64,000 nucleotides of DNA from Arsukibacterium sp. MJ3 (lineage in GTDB: Bacteria > Pseudomonadota > Gammaproteobacteria > Enterobacterales > Alteromonadaceae): assembly GCF_000987765.1 (NCBI RefSeq), contig NZ_LAHP01000006.1, positions 62,001-126,000 of the forward strand, read 5' to 3'. The first letter of the stretch is position 1; each line of letters starts with the position of its first letter. The notes beneath the pieces were generated by a model. The model was not told the DNA's origin and made no database searches. It saw only the letters and a program-made list of their open reading frames with translations. Below are positions 16,884 through 26,331 of the stretch, piece after piece. The position numbers were made by a program, and so were the translations under genes.

Positions 16884-18218
16884 ATGAAAATCTCTTTAGC
16901 CAACAACTCAGCCCTGCTGCAGCCAGATTTCGTTTTTGGGGTCGCTACCGCGTCGTTTCAAATTGAAGGTGCGGCTGATAGCCGGCTACCTTGCATTTGG
17001 GATACTTTTTGTGCCGAGCCCAGCCGCATTAAAGATGGATCTAATGGCCTGGTGGCTTGCGATCATGTTAATCGCTGGCGCGAGGATATTGAGCTCATCG
17101 CGGCACTTGGCGTGGACGCGTATCGGTTTTCTATTGCCTGGGGCCGGGTTATTAAGGTTGATGGTAGTGTTAATCAGGCGGGATTAGATTTTTATCTGCA
17201 GTTGCTGGATGCTTTACAAGCCCACAATATAAAAGCCTTTGTTACGCTGTACCATTGGGATTTGCCTCAGTATCTGCAAGACGCCGGTGGTTGGTTAAAT
17301 CGCGATACGGCTTATAAATTTGCTGATTATGCCGATATGATTAGTAAGGCCTTTGGCGAGCGAGTGTATTCTTATGCCACCTTAAATGAGCCGTTTTGCA
17401 GCGCCTATTTAAGTTATGAGGCCGGTATTCATGCGCCCGGTGTACAAAACCGTCAGCAAGGCCGCCAGGTGGCGCATCATTTATTACTGGCTCACGGCTT
17501 AGCGATGCAGGTGTTGCAAAAAAATGCAGCACATGCCAAAAACGGTATCGTGCTGAATTTTAGTCCTTGCCACCCGGCCAGCAATAACGCCGCTGATATC
17601 AGAGCGGCTGAAATGGCCGATCAGTACCATAATCACTGGTATATTCAGCCATTAATAGAAGGCCGTTACCCGGATTTAATACGCCAACTGTCCGTTACTG
17701 AACAGCCAGACATTGGTGTTGGCGATATGGCCATTATTGCTCAGCCTCTGGATTATCTTGGGGTAAATTACTATACCCGCACCGTGTATCGCGCTAATGA
17801 TAAAGGCTGGTTTAGTGACGTACCACCGACCATGCCACCGTTAACCGATATGGGCTGGGAAATTTATCCGAAGGGCCTGACCGAGATATTACTGGCAATG
17901 CATCGCCGTTATGCTTTGCCACCGGTTTATATTGCCGAAAATGGCGCGGCCATGCCGGACACGCTGGCCTGCGGGCAAGTTGATGACCCCGATCGGGTGA
18001 GCTATTTTCAGCAGCATCTGCAGGCAACAGAAGATGCTATTAACGCTGGCATGCGGATTGATGGCTATTTTGCCTGGAGCCTGATGGATAATTTCGAATG
18101 GGCTGAAGGCTATGCTAAACGCTTTGGCATAATCTATGTTGATTACGCCACCCAGCAGCGCACACTGAAAACCAGTGCCATAGCGCTACGCGACTTGTTC
18201 GCCGGACGGCAAAAATAA
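16884..18218 (+). CDS. GH1 beta-glucosidase
   Basis: A 444-residue cytoplasmic family 1 glycosidase that hydrolyses beta-linked glucose disaccharides and short oligomers. The GH1 pattern is complete: N-terminal FVFGVATASFQIEGA, acid/base E169 in TLNEP, and nucleophile E352 in YIAENG; the C-terminal FAWSLMDNFEWAEGY is also present. The ATG at 16884 puts FVFGVATAS at the usual distance from the N-terminus; the upstream open frame adds 20 residues without family resemblance. No signal peptide is present. It is followed at 24 bases by a GPH symporter and then by the LacI-type regulator, forming an operon behind the operator at 16789. It is the cytoplasmic end of the beta-glucan pathway. Confidence 0.95.
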   Translation: MKISLANNSALLQPDFVFGVATASFQIEGAADSRLPCIWDTFCAEPSRIKDGSNGLVACDHVNRWREDIELIAALGVDAYRFSIAWGRVIKVDGSVNQAGLDFYLQLLDALQAHNIKAFVTLYHWDLPQYLQDAGGWLNRDTAYKFADYADMISKAFGERVYSYATLNEPFCSAYLSYEAGIHAPGVQNRQQGRQVAHHLLLAHGLAMQVLQKNAAHAKNGIVLNFSPCHPASNNAADIRAAEMADQYHNHWYIQPLIEGRYPDLIRQLSVTEQPDIGVGDMAIIAQPLDYLGVNYYTRTVYRANDKGWFSDVPPTMPPLTDMGWEIYPKGLTEILLAMHRRYALPPVYIAENGAAMPDTLACGQVDDPDRVSYFQQHLQATEDAINAGMRIDGYFAWSLMDNFEWAEGYAKRFGIIYVDYATQQRTLKTSAIALRDLFAGRQK

Positions 18219-18242
18219 CAAAACAGTGATCTTGGAGTTAGC

Positions 18243-19613
18243 ATGCTGACAAAGCGGGAAAAAATAGCCTATGGCCTTGGCGATACGGCCAGTAATATCG
18301 TGTTTCAGACCGTTATGTTGTTTTTGACGTTTTTTTATACCGATATTTTTGGCATTTCACCCGCGGTAGTCGGCAGTATGTTTTTATTGGTGCGGATTAT
18401 TGATGCTATAACCGACCCGTTAATGGGCGTGCTAGCGGATAAAACAAATAGTCGCCATGGTAAATACCGCCCTTATTTATTATGGCTGGCATTGCCTTTC
18501 GCTTTTTGTAGTGTACTGGCGTTTACCACCCCTGATTTATCCGCTAATGGTAAAGTTATTTACGCCTTTGTTACTTACACCTTACTGATGTTGGCCTATA
18601 CCGCTATTAATATTCCCTACTCAGCGTTGGGTGGGGTGTTAACGGCTGATCCTACCGAGCGGGTTTCCGTGCAGTCCTACCGTTTTGTGTTTGGCATGTT
18701 AGGCGGCTTATTAGTCACTGCCTGCACCTTGCCACTAGTTAATTATTTTGGTAATGGAGATAGCGCCAAAGGGTATCAGCTAACGATAGCGGCTATGAGC
18801 GCTCTGGGTGTAGTGTTATTTTTATTGTGCTTTTATGGCACCCGGGAGCGGGTTACTACCCCGGTTGCTCAACAACTTACTCTGCGTAGTAGCGTTCAGG
18901 AATTGTGGCAGAATGACCAGTGGCGCATTTTGTGCGTCGCCGCGTTTTTTCTGCTTACCGGTATGGTGCTGCGGTCTACCCTGGCGATTTACTATGTTAA
19001 GTACTTTCTCGGGCGTGCAGATTTGATCACTGCTTTTGTTACGTTAGGCATGCTGGGCAATATTGTTGGCTGTGCGGTTGCGCAATGGCTTTGTCGTTAT
19101 ATTGACAAAATAAAAGCCTACATAGGCCTGCAGTTAATCGCCGCTACTATTTGCATTGTTAGTTTTTTTGTTGGCGCAGAGCAGCTGATGTTGGCGTTTA
19201 TCCTGTATTTTCTCTGGGGGTTCTTTTTACAAATGGCCACCCCTTTGCTGTGGGCGAAAATGGCCGACACCGTTGATTACGGCCATTATAAAACGGGTGT
19301 TCGTATAACCGGCCTGGTGTATTCCTCTATCGTGTTTTTTATTAAACTGGGGCTGGCCCTCGGTGGTGCCTTAGCGGGCTGGTTACTGGCCGGCTATGGT
19401 TATCAAGCCAATGTGGTACAAAGTAGCCTAACGCAACAGGGCATCTTACTCAGTTTTACCTTGCTACCTGCCATTGGTTCAATACTGGTGGCCTTGGTAA
19501 TGAGCCGTTACCGGCTGACCAGCAGCACAGTGCTGGAAATTCATCGGCAACTGGCAGAGCAATCTGGTGAGATTACGCCAGAGCATGCTAGAGTAAACGC
19601 TTTAACACAATAA
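18243..19613 (+). CDS. GPH-family glycoside symporter (MelB-like)
   Basis: A 456-residue transporter with 12 predicted membrane segments. The N-terminus EKIAYGLGDTASNIVFQTV and the loop DPLMGVLADKTNSRHGKYRP are diagnostic of the glycoside-pentoside-hexuronide:cation symporters. The second half has the expected LLWAKMADTVDYGHYKTGVR. It lies 24 bases after the GH1 gene with GGAG before its ATG, so it probably imports the beta-glucoside (laminaribiose or cellobiose type) that GH1 splits. The locus thus carries two different sugar importers: this oligosaccharide symporter and the FucP/GluP-type carrier at 15437. Confidence 0.93.
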   Translation: MLTKREKIAYGLGDTASNIVFQTVMLFLTFFYTDIFGISPAVVGSMFLLVRIIDAITDPLMGVLADKTNSRHGKYRPYLLWLALPFAFCSVLAFTTPDLSANGKVIYAFVTYTLLMLAYTAINIPYSALGGVLTADPTERVSVQSYRFVFGMLGGLLVTACTLPLVNYFGNGDSAKGYQLTIAAMSALGVVLFLLCFYGTRERVTTPVAQQLTLRSSVQELWQNDQWRILCVAAFFLLTGMVLRSTLAIYYVKYFLGRADLITAFVTLGMLGNIVGCAVAQWLCRYIDKIKAYIGLQLIAATICIVSFFVGAEQLMLAFILYFLWGFFLQMATPLLWAKMADTVDYGHYKTGVRITGLVYSSIVFFIKLGLALGGALAGWLLAGYGYQANVVQSSLTQQGILLSFTLLPAIGSILVALVMSRYRLTSSTVLEIHRQLAEQSGEITPEHARVNALTQ

Positions 19614-19625
19614 TACAGGTACAGC

Positions 19626-20633
19626 ATGGCGACTATTTACCAAGTATCAGAATTAGCTGGCGTATCATTGGCAACCGTTTCCAGGGTGATGAATAACAAC
19701 GCCCGGGTGAGTGATAAGACTCGTGACAAAGTATTGGTGGCGATGGAACAGCTGGGTTACCGGCCTAATTCTATTGCCCAGTCACTGGCGTCCAGTCGTT
19801 CTAACAGTATTGGTATTCTGGTATCTGAGTTACATGGGCCGTTTTATGGTGAAATGCTAACCGGTATTGAAGCAGAATTCCGTGCGGCCGGTAAACATGT
19901 CATCATTGCCGCCGGACATAGCGAGCGGGCGACTGAAGAAGAAGGTATCGACTTTCTGCGCAGCCGTAGCTGTGACGCATTGATTTTGCATGTGGAAGCA
20001 GTGACCGATCAGTATTTAATAGAGTTGAGTAAGAAAGAAACGCCCTTTGTGTTACTGAATCGTCAGGTGGCAGCGTTAGCGGAGCGTTGTATTAGCCTCG
20101 ATAATGAACTAGGTGGTTATTTAGCAACTCACCATTTACTGCAGCAAGGGCATCGTCATATAGCTTATATTGCCGGACCCATGTGGAAAACGGATGCCCG
20201 TGATCGCTTTCATGGCCATCAACGCGCGTTAGCCGAATACCAATTAACGGCAGACGATGCCTTGTTTTTTGAAGGTGATTTTCGGGAAACCGGTGGCAGT
20301 AAGGGGTTGCAATGGTTATTGGCCAGTGGCCGGCCGTTTAGTGCTTTAGTGTGCGCCAATGACGAAATGGCCTCGGGGGCGCTAACTGCGGCTCGTGAGC
20401 TTGGTTATGAAGTGCCGGCAAATTTTTCGGTAATCGGTTTTGATAATGTTAACTTTGCCTATTACACCTATCCTAAGCTATCCACTATTGATTATCCGAT
20501 TAGCGCTATGGGCCAAATGGCGGCGCGGTGGGTGTTGCAGCAGGTTTATCAACAAAGTAGTATTGTCGTACAACAAGTGTTTTCCCCGCATCTTATCCCA
20601 CGTGACTCAGTGGCAGAAGCCTTGCACACTTGA
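19626..20633 (+). CDS. LacI-family transcriptional repressor of the beta-glucan locus
   Basis: A 335-residue regulator. The N-terminal helix-turn-helix ATIYQVSELAGVSLATVSRV and hinge helix (YRPNSIAQSLASSRS) are canonical, followed by a periplasmic-binding-protein-like effector domain (about 60-330) with IGILVSELHGPFYGE and SVIGFDNVNFAYYTYPKLST. It starts 12 bases after the symporter and is the last gene of the GH1 operon. Two palindromes of LacI/GalR type lie before the GH16, MFS and GH1 units, so it is the obvious candidate to bind them and autoregulate. The inducer is probably glucose or a beta-glucodisaccharide (inference). The convergent aldo/keto reductase ends 22 bases further on. Confidence 0.94.
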   Translation: MATIYQVSELAGVSLATVSRVMNNNARVSDKTRDKVLVAMEQLGYRPNSIAQSLASSRSNSIGILVSELHGPFYGEMLTGIEAEFRAAGKHVIIAAGHSERATEEEGIDFLRSRSCDALILHVEAVTDQYLIELSKKETPFVLLNRQVAALAERCISLDNELGGYLATHHLLQQGHRHIAYIAGPMWKTDARDRFHGHQRALAEYQLTADDALFFEGDFRETGGSKGLQWLLASGRPFSALVCANDEMASGALTAARELGYEVPANFSVIGFDNVNFAYYTYPKLSTIDYPISAMGQMAARWVLQQVYQQSSIVVQQVFSPHLIPRDSVAEALHT

Positions 20634-20655
20634 CCCATTAATTTAAGAAATAATA

Positions 20656-21642
20656 TTAGGGTAATGCGCTGCCGCGGGCTGCTAAATACAGTGCGTACCA
20701 GTGCTCACGACTTAACTGTACACGGCTTACCTCGGCACAAGCGGCAATACGCTTTATATTCGTTGTGCCAATTACCGGCTGTATATTCGCCGGGTGGCGC
20801 ATTAACCAGCCCAGCACTATTGCTTCTGTACTTACCTGATACTCTGCGGCCAGTTGCTTTACCAGCTCTGCTGTGGCCTGAATATGCTGTGGTTCTGTGC
20901 TGACATCTTTGCCGCTGAACAGGCCCTGGCTTAAACTGCCCCAGGCTTGTAACTGCACCTTGTGCCGGCGGCAATACTCGATAGTGCCACTACTAAAATT
21001 AACTCCAGGCTCGCCACTGCAACCGGCTGTGGTGCCTTCGTCCAGCCAGGCCAGGTGGCTTAAGCTTAATTCCAGTTGATTCACCAACAACGGCGTAATA
21101 AGGGCATCCTGTAGCAGTGCCATTTGATGTTGCTGCATATTGGATACGCCAAAATGTTTAACTTTGCCGCTATGTTGTAACTGGGTAAATGTCTCAGCAA
21201 TTTCTGCCGGTTCCATTAGCGGATCGGGCCGGTGCAGCAGCAAAACGTCAAGTTGCTCTATCTGCAGCCGGCTTAAAATATTATCGACTGACTGAGTAAT
21301 CCACTGCGCTGAAAAGTCATAACGCTGTACCGCGTTAGCATTGGCAAAGCGAATACCACATTTCGATTGCAAGGACAGTTGTGCCCGCAGCTGTGGGCGT
21401 TGTGCCAGCACTTTACCAAAGGCTTGCTCAGCCTTACCATAAGTATAAATGTCAGCATGATCAAAAATACAAATACCGGCTTCGAGCGCGGCATCAATAA
21501 CCTGATGCGCCTGGGCAATATCGGCGGCACACAGCGGGTTGCTATTCCAACCGCCACCTAAACTCATACAACCAAATACCAGCGGGCTATGCTGGCGAAG
21601 GTGTTGTGCCAACGGATACTTTATAACAGGTGTATCAGGCAT
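20656..21642 (-). CDS. Aldo/keto reductase (YdhF-like)
   Basis: A 328-residue NADPH-dependent reductase of the YdhF type. The tetrad is visible: Asp and Tyr in FDHADIYTYGKAE, Lys in LQSKCGI and His in VLLLHRPDPL. The end has the cofactor-binding PVIGTTNIKRI. AGGAC lies before the ATG. It is convergent with the sugar operon and shares no promoter with it. The physiological substrate is unknown; a role in the sugar locus is possible only by proximity. Confidence 0.88.
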   Translation of the reverse strand: MPDTPVIKYPLAQHLRQHSPLVFGCMSLGGGWNSNPLCAADIAQAHQVIDAALEAGICIFDHADIYTYGKAEQAFGKVLAQRPQLRAQLSLQSKCGIRFANANAVQRYDFSAQWITQSVDNILSRLQIEQLDVLLLHRPDPLMEPAEIAETFTQLQHSGKVKHFGVSNMQQHQMALLQDALITPLLVNQLELSLSHLAWLDEGTTAGCSGEPGVNFSSGTIEYCRRHKVQLQAWGSLSQGLFSGKDVSTEPQHIQATAELVKQLAAEYQVSTEAIVLGWLMRHPANIQPVIGTTNIKRIAACAEVSRVQLSREHWYALYLAARGSALP

Positions 21643-21669
21643 AACGGGTCCTAACGTGAAGTGAATAAA

Positions 21670-22221
21670 TTAGCCACAATCAGCTTTCAGCCATTTGCCG
21701 CTTTGTTGCATGGACATTTGCTCGGCTTTGCCATTAACGTCAGTAGTAAAGCTGGCGTTGCCAGTATAAGCCTTGCGGCTGCTAAACGTCATATCACCAC
21801 TGCCGCTGGTTGGCGGCTTGGTATCGCAGCTAAAGGAAAAGCTGTAACTGCTATCGCCAGTTTGACGAAGCTGCTGCTGACAACCGTCTTGTTGCGGTAG
21901 CTGACCGCGGTCAATTTCTTGTTGGGTCAGGCATACCTGCACCGATCCGCCTTTTAGATCGAGCGACAAGCCCTGGCCAGACATCATTTTTTCCATCATT
22001 TGCCGCTGGGCTGCCGGCATGCTGGCCAGTTGTTGCTGCAGTTGCTGCATGGCCTGTTCCAGCTCGCCACTGGCAGTTTTAATATTAAAGGTATGTTGCC
22101 ATAGGCCAGGCTCTATATCCAGTTTCGGTGTTTCGGCGCTCGCCGGAAGGCTTAATACCATCGCAGCCGTAAGTGCTGCGCTGGCCAGGCGATATTTGGA
22201 GTGTATTTTATAATCTTGCAT
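21670..22221 (-). CDS. DUF3617 periplasmic protein
   Basis: A 183-residue exported protein. The ATG at 22221 has GGAGG six bases upstream and opens a signal peptide ending in LPASAET; the longer frame to 22269 has no ribosome-binding site. The mature part shows the DUF3617 pattern: EPGLWQHTF, a Gln/Met-rich segment, VQVCLTQQEI, and CDTKPPTSGSGDMTFSSRKA with paired Cys residues. Function is unknown; family members are periplasmic and often stand alone. It lies 27 bases upstream of the aldo/keto reductase on the same strand, so the two may be transcribed together. Confidence 0.85.
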   Translation of the reverse strand: MQDYKIHSKYRLASAALTAAMVLSLPASAETPKLDIEPGLWQHTFNIKTASGELEQAMQQLQQQLASMPAAQRQMMEKMMSGQGLSLDLKGGSVQVCLTQQEIDRGQLPQQDGCQQQLRQTGDSSYSFSFSCDTKPPTSGSGDMTFSSRKAYTGNASFTTDVNGKAEQMSMQQSGKWLKADCG

Positions 22222-22328
22222 GATGATCCTCCATGACAGTTTTAACAAGACAGCTAACTTAAACAGCAAGCATAGATGCTGCTGCTGAAAACCGCAAAGT
22301 GGTTGGATTACCCCCGAAGACCAGCATG

Positions 22329-24392
22329 CTATGGCAGCGGCAATTGGTAAACATCACCTTGCGCAGGTTGGCGTTTAACAAAGTAAATGGCCTGATTACT
22401 TACACTGTAATGATGCACCAGCTCTGAGCTATCGGCCAGTAGCTGTTCCGCCGGCGCGTTGTTCTGCAGCGACTGGCGGTAAATGCCCTGACCTGGCTTA
22501 AAATACAGCACGCGGTTATCTTGCAACTGCCAGTTCAGCCAGTTAATTTTGTCAAAGTCAGCCAATAACAATAGCTCCTCGCCATTGCTGAGATCTAATT
22601 GCCATAAGCCATCTTGATGAAACTTGCTGTAGTACAAGACATCACCTACCAGATAGCCGCTGTAGCCACCCTGGGTGGTTAATTGCTGGTGTTGCTTACC
22701 TGTTAGCTGGTAGCGCCACAATTGCCAGTCGCCACTTTTATTGCTGCTGTAGATCAGGTTGTTATTGTCCGGGCCGGCATTCACTACATAGGCCATATGC
22801 TCTGACATGAATAACGGCGTTAACTGGCTATTGGCCAGATCCAGCTGATACACCGCCCCTTGTTGGCTAAAATAAACACTGCGTTGATCATAGGACCAAC
22901 TGAGCCGGGTAAAGCCGGCAGAGGCGGGCAGCGTGGCCAGCAAATGTTCCTGGCCATTATGGGGCTTGCGCCAGATTTGATGCAGCCCCTGGCGGGTGCT
23001 TAGGAACAATAATTCACTGTCCTGCTGATTAACTCTGGGCAAAATATCCAGCTGCGAGCTGGTGATATGGGGCGTAGCCTGAGCATCGGTGGTGAATGGC
23101 TTGCGCCAGATCTCAGCCTGCTGCTGCTGGCTGGCAAAGAACAACTGCCGCCCGCTGCTACTTAGTGAGTTTATCGACAGTTGTGAGTAAAAATAATGCT
23201 GTAGGCTAAGATCATTTTTCAGCCGATATACCTGGTTGCTACTGGCCAATAGCATTGGCTTGCCAGCCGGCCAGGTTAGGTCTACCACGCCAATATTAAG
23301 GTCTGTTGCTTGCTGCAATTGCAACGGCTGCCCCTCCGCCAACTGATACAGGCTAAGCCGGCTGCTATCCGGCGTAAGGTAGCTTGCTACGGCAAGCTGT
23401 TTGCCATCTGCCGCCACTGCCAATGCAATGGCGCCGCTAACGCTGGCCGGGTCTGGCAGAGTCAGCTGTTGCTGATTGGCCGTGGCAAGCTGATACCGAT
23501 AAACCAGATAGGGTTGGGTTTTGCTTTGGCGCAGCCGATAGTAAAACTGTTGGCTATCGGGGTGCCAACTGGCCTGAAATGCGCTGTCAGCCGGGCAGGC
23601 AAATAAGCTTTGTTCAGGCGCTTGCGGCTGTAGCGCCAGTAGTAGAATCTGGCATTGCTCGCCATTGAGTTGTCGATAAACCACTTTACTACCATCCGGG
23701 CTGATACTGCCATTAACAGCCTGTACATCCGCGGTTATTAGCGGAGTATGCTGCTGGTTGCTGTAAAGCCACATGTGAGTGTTGCCATTGGCATCGCGAC
23801 GGTGATAAAGCAGCTGGCCCTGCAGACTGCTGCTAATGTTAAATTCAGCACCGTCGAAGCTGGTTACCGGTTTGGGGATCAGCACCTCGCCCGGCTTGCT
23901 GTTATCGGGTGCAGCGGTTTGCAACCAGGCCCAGCTTGCCACCAGCGCTATCAGGCTGAACATCAGCAGCGGCCATAACAACAGGCTGCGGGGCTTGGCG
24001 GTCGTCACTTCAGGTGCTGCTGCAGATATTTCAGGACTATCTATCGGGGTGGTAACCGTATTCGAGGTGCTGGCCAGTAGCCTGGCGTTGGGTAACAGGC
24101 AGTAGCCCAGTTTGGGGATAGTTGAAATATAGTCGGTGTCTGGATCGAGGCTGGCGCAGGCTTTTCGCAGGAAACTAACGGCGCGGTTAATCGCACTTTC
24201 GCTAACCACCCGGCCCAGCCAGATTTCGCTGATCAATTGTTCGCGACTTACCGGTTCGCCAGCGTGTTGCGCCAGCAACAATAACAGCTCTGCCTGTCTT
24301 GGCTCTAACGCGCAGTGTTGCCCGTGCAGTTGCAGGGTGCGCCGCTGCGGGTCAAATATCAGCTGGCCCAGCTGCCATTGTTGCCTATTCAT
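22329..24392 (-). CDS. Membrane-anchored CadC-type transcriptional regulator with beta-propeller sensor
   Basis: A 687-residue protein. Residues 1-100 form an OmpR-type winged helix (ALEPRQAELLLLLAQHAGEP, SESAINRAVSFLRKACA, TIPKLGYCL). One membrane segment follows at about 141-162 (LLLWPLLMFSLIALVASWAW). The remaining 520 residues are periplasmic and consist of TolB/WD40-like beta-strand repeats such as ISPDGSKVVYRQ, WHPDSQQFYYR and WSYDQRSVYFSQ. This is the CadC/ToxR arrangement, in which a periplasmic sensor controls a cytoplasmic DNA-binding domain without phosphorylation. It is divergent from the hydrolase gene at 24530 with a 137-base AT-rich gap, so that gene is a likely target. The ligand is unknown. 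Confidence 0.87.
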   Translation of the reverse strand: MNRQQWQLGQLIFDPQRRTLQLHGQHCALEPRQAELLLLLAQHAGEPVSREQLISEIWLGRVVSESAINRAVSFLRKACASLDPDTDYISTIPKLGYCLLPNARLLASTSNTVTTPIDSPEISAAAPEVTTAKPRSLLLWPLLMFSLIALVASWAWLQTAAPDNSKPGEVLIPKPVTSFDGAEFNISSSLQGQLLYHRRDANGNTHMWLYSNQQHTPLITADVQAVNGSISPDGSKVVYRQLNGEQCQILLLALQPQAPEQSLFACPADSAFQASWHPDSQQFYYRLRQSKTQPYLVYRYQLATANQQQLTLPDPASVSGAIALAVAADGKQLAVASYLTPDSSRLSLYQLAEGQPLQLQQATDLNIGVVDLTWPAGKPMLLASSNQVYRLKNDLSLQHYFYSQLSINSLSSSGRQLFFASQQQQAEIWRKPFTTDAQATPHITSSQLDILPRVNQQDSELLFLSTRQGLHQIWRKPHNGQEHLLATLPASAGFTRLSWSYDQRSVYFSQQGAVYQLDLANSQLTPLFMSEHMAYVVNAGPDNNNLIYSSNKSGDWQLWRYQLTGKQHQQLTTQGGYSGYLVGDVLYYSKFHQDGLWQLDLSNGEELLLLADFDKINWLNWQLQDNRVLYFKPGQGIYRQSLQNNAPAEQLLADSSELVHHYSVSNQAIYFVKRQPAQGDVYQLPLP

Positions 24393-24529
24393 TATTTTAT
24401 TTAACCCCTTGTTTATATATAAAAAGCAATAGTAAGCTTTTCATCACAAATCAATCACCTAACCATTATCGCTTAATTTTCGGTTTGTCTTTAATTTGGC
24501 TGGCGACTTTATGTTAACAGGAAAGTAAT

Positions 24530-26308
24530 ATGAAATTACAACTAAGATTTTTACTACTGCTGCTGGCCGGTATACTAAGTGGCTGTGGCGATGAGAGTAA
24601 GGAGCGGGCTGAAACTAACCTGGTTAAATTGGGTGATCGCAGTTATCTGCTGCAACTGCCTGCTAATTTTCAGCCAGATCGCGATTACAAACTGCTGTTG
24701 GCGTTCCACGGCTCAGGCGGAACCAGCAACAGCATGCAAAGTATGGCCAATTTCAGTGCCTATAGCGATGAATATATTGTCGCTTATCCTCAGTCTGGCA
24801 CAGTAGAGTGGAATGAAGGCTGTAGTTGTAACATTGCGCATCGGTTAGGTTTTGACGATTTAGGTTTTGTTGATGATGTTATTGCTGACATCAGTAGCAA
24901 GCAACGCATTGCCGCTGGGGAAATTTATGCTGCGGGGTTTTCGCAGGGCGGTTTGTTCACTCAAAATCTGGCTTGTAATCGGAGTAACCGTTTTAAGGGG
25001 TTTGCTGTAGTGGCGGCGCCGATGTCTGGTCAGTTGTGGCAAAGTTGTGCGCCTGAGCAGTCCGTCTCGATTATGATGGCTATGGGCAAAAATGATACGG
25101 TATTGCCCTACGATGGTTTGACAGACCCAAATTTTGGGTTGGTCTCCGCTCCTTTGGCAATTGCTCGTTTTGCAAAGTTAAACAACAGCTTACCATTGGC
25201 TCAGAAACAAAAACTGGCAGATAATCAGGTGGAGTTGCTCAGTTACAGTAATGGCCGGCAAAAAGCCGAGTTATTTAGCATCGAGCAAGGTCAGCATCAG
25301 TGGAAGTTTAGTCATTTTGATACCTCAGCCGAAATTCTGACATTTTTCCAGCAACTTGATACCCCGCGCCAGCCTGATGCCTCCAGCCTGGTGCAAGTGG
25401 GCGATAAACAGCTGCATGTGCGCTTAATGGGCGAGCAGAATGCTGGCCCGGCCGTGGTGCTGTTGGCCGGCCCAAATGAAAATTATCATAGCGACAGCGC
25501 CTGGTTTGCTTTGTTGCAACCGCTATTGGCTGAAAAGTACCGGGTATACAGCATCGACCGGCTGGGAAATGGCTTCAGCGATAGTGCCGACGACTTGTCG
25601 TACCGCCGCTTTGCCGACGATTTGGCCGGCGTGCTGGATGAATTGGGTGAGCAACAGATCGTGTTGGTCGCGATGGCCAGTGCCAGCATTAGCGCTCGTC
25701 TTTTTTATGAAAATCATCAGCAGGAAATTGATATAAAAGCGATGTTGCTACTTGATCCGGATGTGCCCATGCCAAACGCGCTCAGTATTTATAAGGGTTA
25801 CCCGGCCGATTGGTATCTGGCCAATCTTGATGCGTTAATTCCGCATCTGGCCAGTGGCGCCTGGACTGAACGTACCTTAGAAAAATTGCTGGCAGAACGC
25901 AGCCATGCCGAGCAGCTAGTCGGCGACAACCCGCTGATGGACTGGCCATACTTTGACTTAATCAGTCAGCAGCGCTTACTGGTAAGCCATCAGCAAAGCC
26001 GGGCGCGGGAAATCGCTGCCTACACCGCCGATCTGGACGCCTATGCGGCGTTACCGATGCTAACGGCTATACCCATATCGGTGATTGATACTGACTTTGA
26101 ACAGGCGCAGATTGACGCTAACCCGGATAACGCCGAGCTGCTGCGTTTATGGCAACAGGAAAGTACCAGCTGGAATCAGCAGCAGGCGGAGCTGGCGAAT
26201 GGCCAGTATATTGCGCTGACTAACAGTGACCACCTGCTGGCCTTGCAGCAACCTGAGCAAATTAAAGCCGCATTGGACTGGCTGTTTGCTCAGTTACAAC
26301 TGCCCTGA
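24530..26308 (+). CDS. Lipoprotein fusing a PHB-depolymerase-like esterase to a second alpha/beta-hydrolase
   Basis: A 592-residue lipoprotein (lipobox LSGC; AGGAAAG before the ATG). The N-terminal half (about 25-275) resembles LpqC/PHB-depolymerase/feruloyl-esterase proteins: LLAFHGSGGTSNSMQ, nucleophile S138 in GFSQGG, an Asp in GKNDTVLPYDG and a His in EQGQHQWKF. The C-terminal half (about 285-590) is a separate alpha/beta-hydrolase with VVLLAGPNENYHSDS and YSIDRLGNGFSDSADDLSYR. Its nucleophile elbow reads AMASASISA instead of G-x-S-x-G, and a late His is present in NSDHLLAL. The second domain may be inactive or divergent. The divergent CadC-type regulator may control it. The substrate is unknown; an extracellular ester is likely. 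Confidence 0.82.
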   Translation: MKLQLRFLLLLLAGILSGCGDESKERAETNLVKLGDRSYLLQLPANFQPDRDYKLLLAFHGSGGTSNSMQSMANFSAYSDEYIVAYPQSGTVEWNEGCSCNIAHRLGFDDLGFVDDVIADISSKQRIAAGEIYAAGFSQGGLFTQNLACNRSNRFKGFAVVAAPMSGQLWQSCAPEQSVSIMMAMGKNDTVLPYDGLTDPNFGLVSAPLAIARFAKLNNSLPLAQKQKLADNQVELLSYSNGRQKAELFSIEQGQHQWKFSHFDTSAEILTFFQQLDTPRQPDASSLVQVGDKQLHVRLMGEQNAGPAVVLLAGPNENYHSDSAWFALLQPLLAEKYRVYSIDRLGNGFSDSADDLSYRRFADDLAGVLDELGEQQIVLVAMASASISARLFYENHQQEIDIKAMLLLDPDVPMPNALSIYKGYPADWYLANLDALIPHLASGAWTERTLEKLLAERSHAEQLVGDNPLMDWPYFDLISQQRLLVSHQQSRAREIAAYTADLDAYAALPMLTAIPISVIDTDFEQAQIDANPDNAELLRLWQQESTSWNQQQAELANGQYIALTNSDHLLALQQPEQIKAALDWLFAQLQLP

Positions 26309-26331
26309 GCGGCTGTTGCAACGTCAGGCGC

